Below, piece after piece: positions 61,491-64,000 of a DNA stretch of 64,000 nucleotides. The number at the start of each line of letters is the position of its first letter. Within the stretch, counting starts at the first letter, position 1. Origin of the DNA: Couchioplanes caeruleus (GTDB taxonomy: Bacteria; Actinomycetota; Actinomycetes; Mycobacteriales; Micromonosporaceae); NCBI RefSeq assembly GCF_023499255.1, contig NZ_CP092183.1:3468501-3532500 (forward strand), in the 5' to 3' direction. The position numbers and the translations under genes were made by a program. The notes beneath the pieces were generated by a model. The model saw nothing but the letters and a program-made list of their open reading frames with translations. It made no database searches and was not told the origin of the DNA.

Positions 61491-62176
61491 CGGGAACCGG
61501 CCAGGATCGCGCGGACCGCCCGCCCGCTGTCCCACCGCAGCGCCGCCTCGGACGGCTCGTACAGGCACAGCCGGTGGCCGGACGGGTCGGTGAAGCGGAT
61601 CGTCCACCCGATCTCCTTCGAGCCCACGTCGCGTCCCGAGTAGGTCAGCCCCCGGCCGGCGAGCTCGTCGCGGAGCTTCCGGATGTCGCCGGTGTGGAAC
61701 ACGAGCAGAGAGGTGTCGTGCCGGCCGGACGGCCCCGGTTCGAGCACGAGCGGCACGCCGGCGGTGCGGACCGTGGCGGTGGTCGCCGACCGGTCGCACT
61801 CCAGGCCGAGCACGTCCCGGTAGAACGCCACCGAGGCGCCGAGGTCGTCCGTCCGCAGGCGGAGCCCGGCCACCGGCTGCCCGGGGACGCCGAGCAGATA
61901 GTGGTGGCCGTGCGGGTCGGTCCGCGGCTCGGTACCCCCGGCGAACACGATGGTCAGGCCTTCGCCGGCGGCGGGAGCGAAGCGGCTCGCGGGGGAGAGG
62001 TTGAGCGCGAGGATCACGGTGCCGGCGTCGTACTTCACCACGCCGTGGCGGTGCCGCGGGTCGGGGTCGGTCTCCAGCACCGGCAGGCCCGCGTCCGACT
62101 CCAGGAACCGGCGCTGCGCGGCGAGATCGTGGGCCTCGAGGAAGACGTACAGCAGGGGATGGTCGCGCAGGGACAC
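61487..62176 (-). CDS. Tandem-domain VOC protein
   Basis: The 229-residue protein has two VOC units: HPLLYVFLEAHDLAAQRRFLESDAGLPVLE with HGVVKYDAGTVILALNLS, and GLRLRTDDLGASVAFYRDVLGLECD ending SGHRLCLYEPSEAALRWDSG. It is closest in layout to the protein at 36201, with a shortened first unit, and carries the same LYEPS-AALRW tail. AGGAGGAG lies before GTG 62176. It is first in an operon with the aminotransferase and is under a shared-module promoter on the far side of the enediyne core. Confidence 0.86.
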   Translation of the reverse strand: MSLRDHPLLYVFLEAHDLAAQRRFLESDAGLPVLETDPDPRHRHGVVKYDAGTVILALNLSPASRFAPAAGEGLTIVFAGGTEPRTDPHGHHYLLGVPGQPVAGLRLRTDDLGASVAFYRDVLGLECDRSATTATVRTAGVPLVLEPGPSGRHDTSLLVFHTGDIRKLRDELAGRGLTYSGRDVGSKEIGWTIRFTDPSGHRLCLYEPSEAALRWDSGRAVRAILAGSR

Positions 62177-62204
62177 CGGCTCCTCCTCGTGGGCGTACGC
62201 CGGG

Positions 62205-62247
62205 AGCGTAGGAACGCCGGACCGGCGGCCGCTTCTCCGACGTTGCG
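62205..62247 (-). promoter_or_regulatory. Shared-module promoter of the VOC-aminotransferase operon
   Basis: Minus strand: CGCAACGTCGGAGAAG (62232-62247), 21 nt, then TACGCT (62205-62210), 29 nt before the GTG. Confidence 0.75.
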
Positions 62248-62261
62248 AGGATCGGGGTTTG

Positions 62262-62304
62262 CGCAAGCGGGAAGAAAAGCGGCGGCCGGGTGCGTGCATA
62301 GCGT
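62262..62304 (+). promoter_or_regulatory. Shared-module promoter of the His-rich membrane protein operon
   Basis: CGCAAGCGGGAAGAAA (62262-62277), 21 nt, then TAGCGT (62299-62304), 35 nt before the ATG. It is divergent from the minus-strand copy 15 bp away, the same spacing as between the two copies at 19.7 kb. Confidence 0.72.
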
Positions 62305-62338
62305 CAGACGACTTCGACGGCTCATCCGGGAGGTATTG

Positions 62339-62854
62339 ATGGACACTCCCCGCTACCACAGAACGGCGCTGACCGCGTTCCTCGTCGTGGTGCTCGCGCA
62401 CTGGGCGGAGCATCTCGTGCAGGCGTACCAGATCTGGGTGCTGCATTCGCCCCGCCCGCAGGCTCGGGGCGTGCTCGGCCAGTTCTTCCCGTGGCTGATC
62501 ACCTCGGAGTGGCTGCACTACGGGTACGCGATCGTCATGCTGGCCGGGCTGTTCCTGCTGCGCCCCGGCTTCACCGGCCGGGCCCGGACGTGGTGGACGG
62601 TGGCCCTGGTCATCCAGTTCTGGCACCACATCGAGCACCTGCTGCTGCTGATCCAGGCGCAGACCGGGCACTACTACTTCGGCGGCTCGGTGCCGACCAG
62701 CGTGGCGCAGACCGTCTTCCCCCGCGTCGAGCTGCACCTCTTCTACAACTCCGTGGTGTTCGTACCCATGGTCATCGCCATGTACCACCATCTCCAGCCG
62801 GCGCCGGTCGCCGAGCCGGAGCCCGCCGCCGAGCCGGTGGCCGGCCCCCGATGA
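62339..62854 (+). CDS. Small His-rich integral membrane protein of unknown function
   Basis: I do not recognise this 171-residue protein. It has about four transmembrane helices (LTAFLVVVLAHWAEH, YGYAIVMLAGLFLL, WWTVALVIQFWHHIEH, LFYNSVVFVPMVIAMYHH). Histidines are concentrated at membrane edges: HWAEH (21-25), HHIEH (96-100), His133 in ELHLFYN and HH at 150-151. The H-x-x-E-H pattern occurring twice suggests metal binding within the membrane, as in diiron or heme membrane proteins. GGGAGG precedes ATG 62339. The start of the CopC-like gene overlaps its stop. The shared-module promoter ties it to the locus. Confidence 0.78.
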   Translation: MDTPRYHRTALTAFLVVVLAHWAEHLVQAYQIWVLHSPRPQARGVLGQFFPWLITSEWLHYGYAIVMLAGLFLLRPGFTGRARTWWTVALVIQFWHHIEHLLLLIQAQTGHYYFGGSVPTSVAQTVFPRVELHLFYNSVVFVPMVIAMYHHLQPAPVAEPEPAAEPVAGPR

Positions 62855-63426
62855 GGACGTGGCTCGCCGCCGGCGCGGCCGCCGCCCTCCTGGCGCTGCT
62901 GCCGTCACCCGCGCGTGCCGGCGGCCCGTCCGTCGTCGGCACCGATCCGCCCGACGGCGCCGCGCTGGCCGCGGCACCCGCCCGGGTCCGCGTGATCGGC
63001 TCGGCGGCGCCGGACCCCGCGCGGTCGCACCTCACCGTCCGCGACCCGCGCGGCCGCACGGTCGGCCCGGACACGACGCCGGAGGCCGCGGGGTACGAGC
63101 TCAGCCGGCCGGTCCGCCTCACCGGCACCGGGGTGTTCACGATGGTGTTCCACGTCGCGTTCACCGACGGCCGGGACGCCGCCGGCGAGATCCGGTTCAG
63201 CGTCGGCACCGGCGTCGCGCCTCCCGCCGTACGGCGCGCAGCGGCGGCGGCCGCCGGGCACGACCACGGCCCGGATCCGCTGAGCGCGGGGCTCCTGCTG
63301 CTCGACGGTGCCGTGGTGGCCGTGGTGGCCCTGCGGCTCGCCCTCGGCCGCCGCGGGATGCCGTCGGCGCGCGTCGGGCCCGCGCAGCATCTATCGTCGC
63401 CTGATGGGAGAAGCCGCCGCCGCTGA
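62851..63426 (+). CDS. CopC-domain secreted protein
   Basis: The 191-residue protein has a signal peptide (WLAAGAAAALLALLPSPARA), a CopC-like Ig domain (VVGTDPPDGAALAAAPARVRV, RDPRGRTVGPD, MVFHVAFTDGRDAAGEIRFSVG) and one C-terminal transmembrane helix (SAGLLLLDGAVVAVVALRLAL). Canonical CopC starts with His after the signal and has a DGH motif; here the mature start is Gly-Gly-Pro and the motif is DGR, so copper ligands appear lost. A short AGHDHG stretch precedes the helix. The ATG overlaps the upstream stop (ATGA). It partners the His-rich membrane protein. Confidence 0.8.
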   Translation: MRTWLAAGAAAALLALLPSPARAGGPSVVGTDPPDGAALAAAPARVRVIGSAAPDPARSHLTVRDPRGRTVGPDTTPEAAGYELSRPVRLTGTGVFTMVFHVAFTDGRDAAGEIRFSVGTGVAPPAVRRAAAAAAGHDHGPDPLSAGLLLLDGAVVAVVALRLALGRRGMPSARVGPAQHLSSPDGRSRRR

Positions 63427-64000
63427 CGCCCCGCTCGAGGATCTCGTCGGCCGGTACCTGTCGCGGGCGGTCCCGGTGCACCGCGAGGACTCCACGGCCG
63501 AGGTGATCGTCGACGGCCGGCCGTGGATGCTGCGGATGCGCGAGCTGATCCGTTCGACCGGCCCCGGCGACGCCGTGTACATCTGCGGTCTCCAGCTCGA
63601 CCACGACATGGATCTGACCGGGCTCGCACCGGGCGACCCGGATCACGAACCCCTCGGTGAGCTGCTGGCCGCCTCGGCGGCGCGGGGGGTCGACGTGCGG
63701 GTGGTGCTCGCCGGCGCGGTCGTGGCCAGCAGCCTGGTGCACGTGCGGATGGGCCCGTTCCGGGACAACGTGCGCACCGCGTACCGGCTGCGGCACTGGC
63801 GTCCGGCCACGGCCCCGGCGGCGCCGCCCCCGCTGCGCGGCCGGGTGCTGCTGGACTGGTCCGGCTCCGGGCTCGGCTCCAACCATCAGAAGATGACCGT
63901 GGTCCGGCGCGGCGCCGAGATCACCGCGGCGCTCGGCGGCATCGACTACGTCGCCAGCCGGATCGACGAGGCCCCGCACCGGCGCCTCAGCGTGCGCGGC
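63404..64000 (+). CDS. Phospholipase D-like protein (partial, runs off the window)
   Basis: An open frame starts at ATG 63404, inside the end of the CopC-like gene, and continues to the window edge for about 199 codons. It encodes MRELIRSTGPGDAVYICGLQLDHDMDLTG and LGELLAASAARGVDVRVVLAGAVV. The HKD-type motif is NHQKMTVVRRGAEITAALGGIDY, with His and Lys of the first PLD half. The family includes phospholipases, cardiolipin synthases and nucleases. Only the first HKD is seen. Translation overlaps the previous gene by 23 bp, so it is probably co-expressed with it. Confidence 0.8.
   Translation, partial: MGEAAAADAPLEDLVGRYLSRAVPVHREDSTAEVIVDGRPWMLRMRELIRSTGPGDAVYICGLQLDHDMDLTGLAPGDPDHEPLGELLAASAARGVDVRVVLAGAVVASSLVHVRMGPFRDNVRTAYRLRHWRPATAPAAPPPLRGRVLLDWSGSGLGSNHQKMTVVRRGAEITAALGGIDYVASRIDEAPHRRLSVRG

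Noticed and set aside
1-64000. CRISPR arrays, insertion sequences, tRNA or rRNA genes
   Set aside because: No regularly spaced repeats, transposase motifs, terminal inverted repeats or tRNA-like cloverleaf sequences were noticed; a tRNA scan was not possible here.

Overview
The window is very GC-rich with dense, often overlapping genes, GTG starts, Tat-type secreted glycosidases and SARP/AfsR-type regulation. This points to a filamentous actinomycete. Micromonosporaceae is my guess from general style only; nothing here fixes the genus.

Layout. (1) 1-7.9 kb: precursor and cofactor genes. These are the end of an acyl-CoA carboxylase carboxyltransferase, accB, accC, an MMPL exporter, a metK-adenosine kinase operon, and an orphan dTDP-glucose 4,6-dehydratase. 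(2) 7.9-17.2 kb: a plant-polysaccharide island with GH127, GH6, GH95 and a GH54-like arabinofuranosidase, several carrying ricin-type lectin modules. It has a LacI regulator, two CebR-box-like operators and the remnant of a lost lectin-bearing enzyme. (3) 17.3-24.8 kb: a diterpenoid-type block with a prenyl diphosphate synthase, a class II (DSDD) cyclase, a class I terpene synthase and three P450s. (4) 24.9-44.2 kb: a tailoring block with SnoaL-like proteins, a P450, an Old-Yellow-Enzyme-type reductase, an F420 oxidoreductase, an O-methyltransferase, DAO and BBE flavoenzymes, an acyl-CoA ligase, an unusual CoA-transferase, a PIG-L deacetylase and many VOC proteins. (5) 44.2-49.4 kb: regulators (two AraC-type, one SARP) and a UbiB-like kinase. 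(6) 49.4-59.3 kb: the complete enediyne core cassette unbL-unbV-unbU-pksE-tebC as one overlapping operon. (7) 59.4-64 kb: a MerR regulator, a fused aminotransferase, another VOC protein, a His-rich membrane protein, a CopC-like protein and a truncated phospholipase-D-like gene.

The core cassette means the locus should make an enediyne polyene precursor. The surrounding redox, methyl, acyl and VOC genes look like tailoring and self-protection functions. The most striking observation is a recurrent promoter module, (C/A)GCAA-N5-GAGAAG followed after 20-21 nt by a TAnnnT-like -10. I found it by eye at 13 places from 19.7 to 62.3 kb. It precedes the terpene genes, most tailoring genes, and genes on both sides of the enediyne core. 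This argues that the terpene block and the enediyne block belong to one regulon, and possibly to one hybrid pathway or a two-product supercluster. I could not find a convincing copy before the core PKS operon itself.

All assignments come from reading motifs and gene context; no database search or alignment was run.
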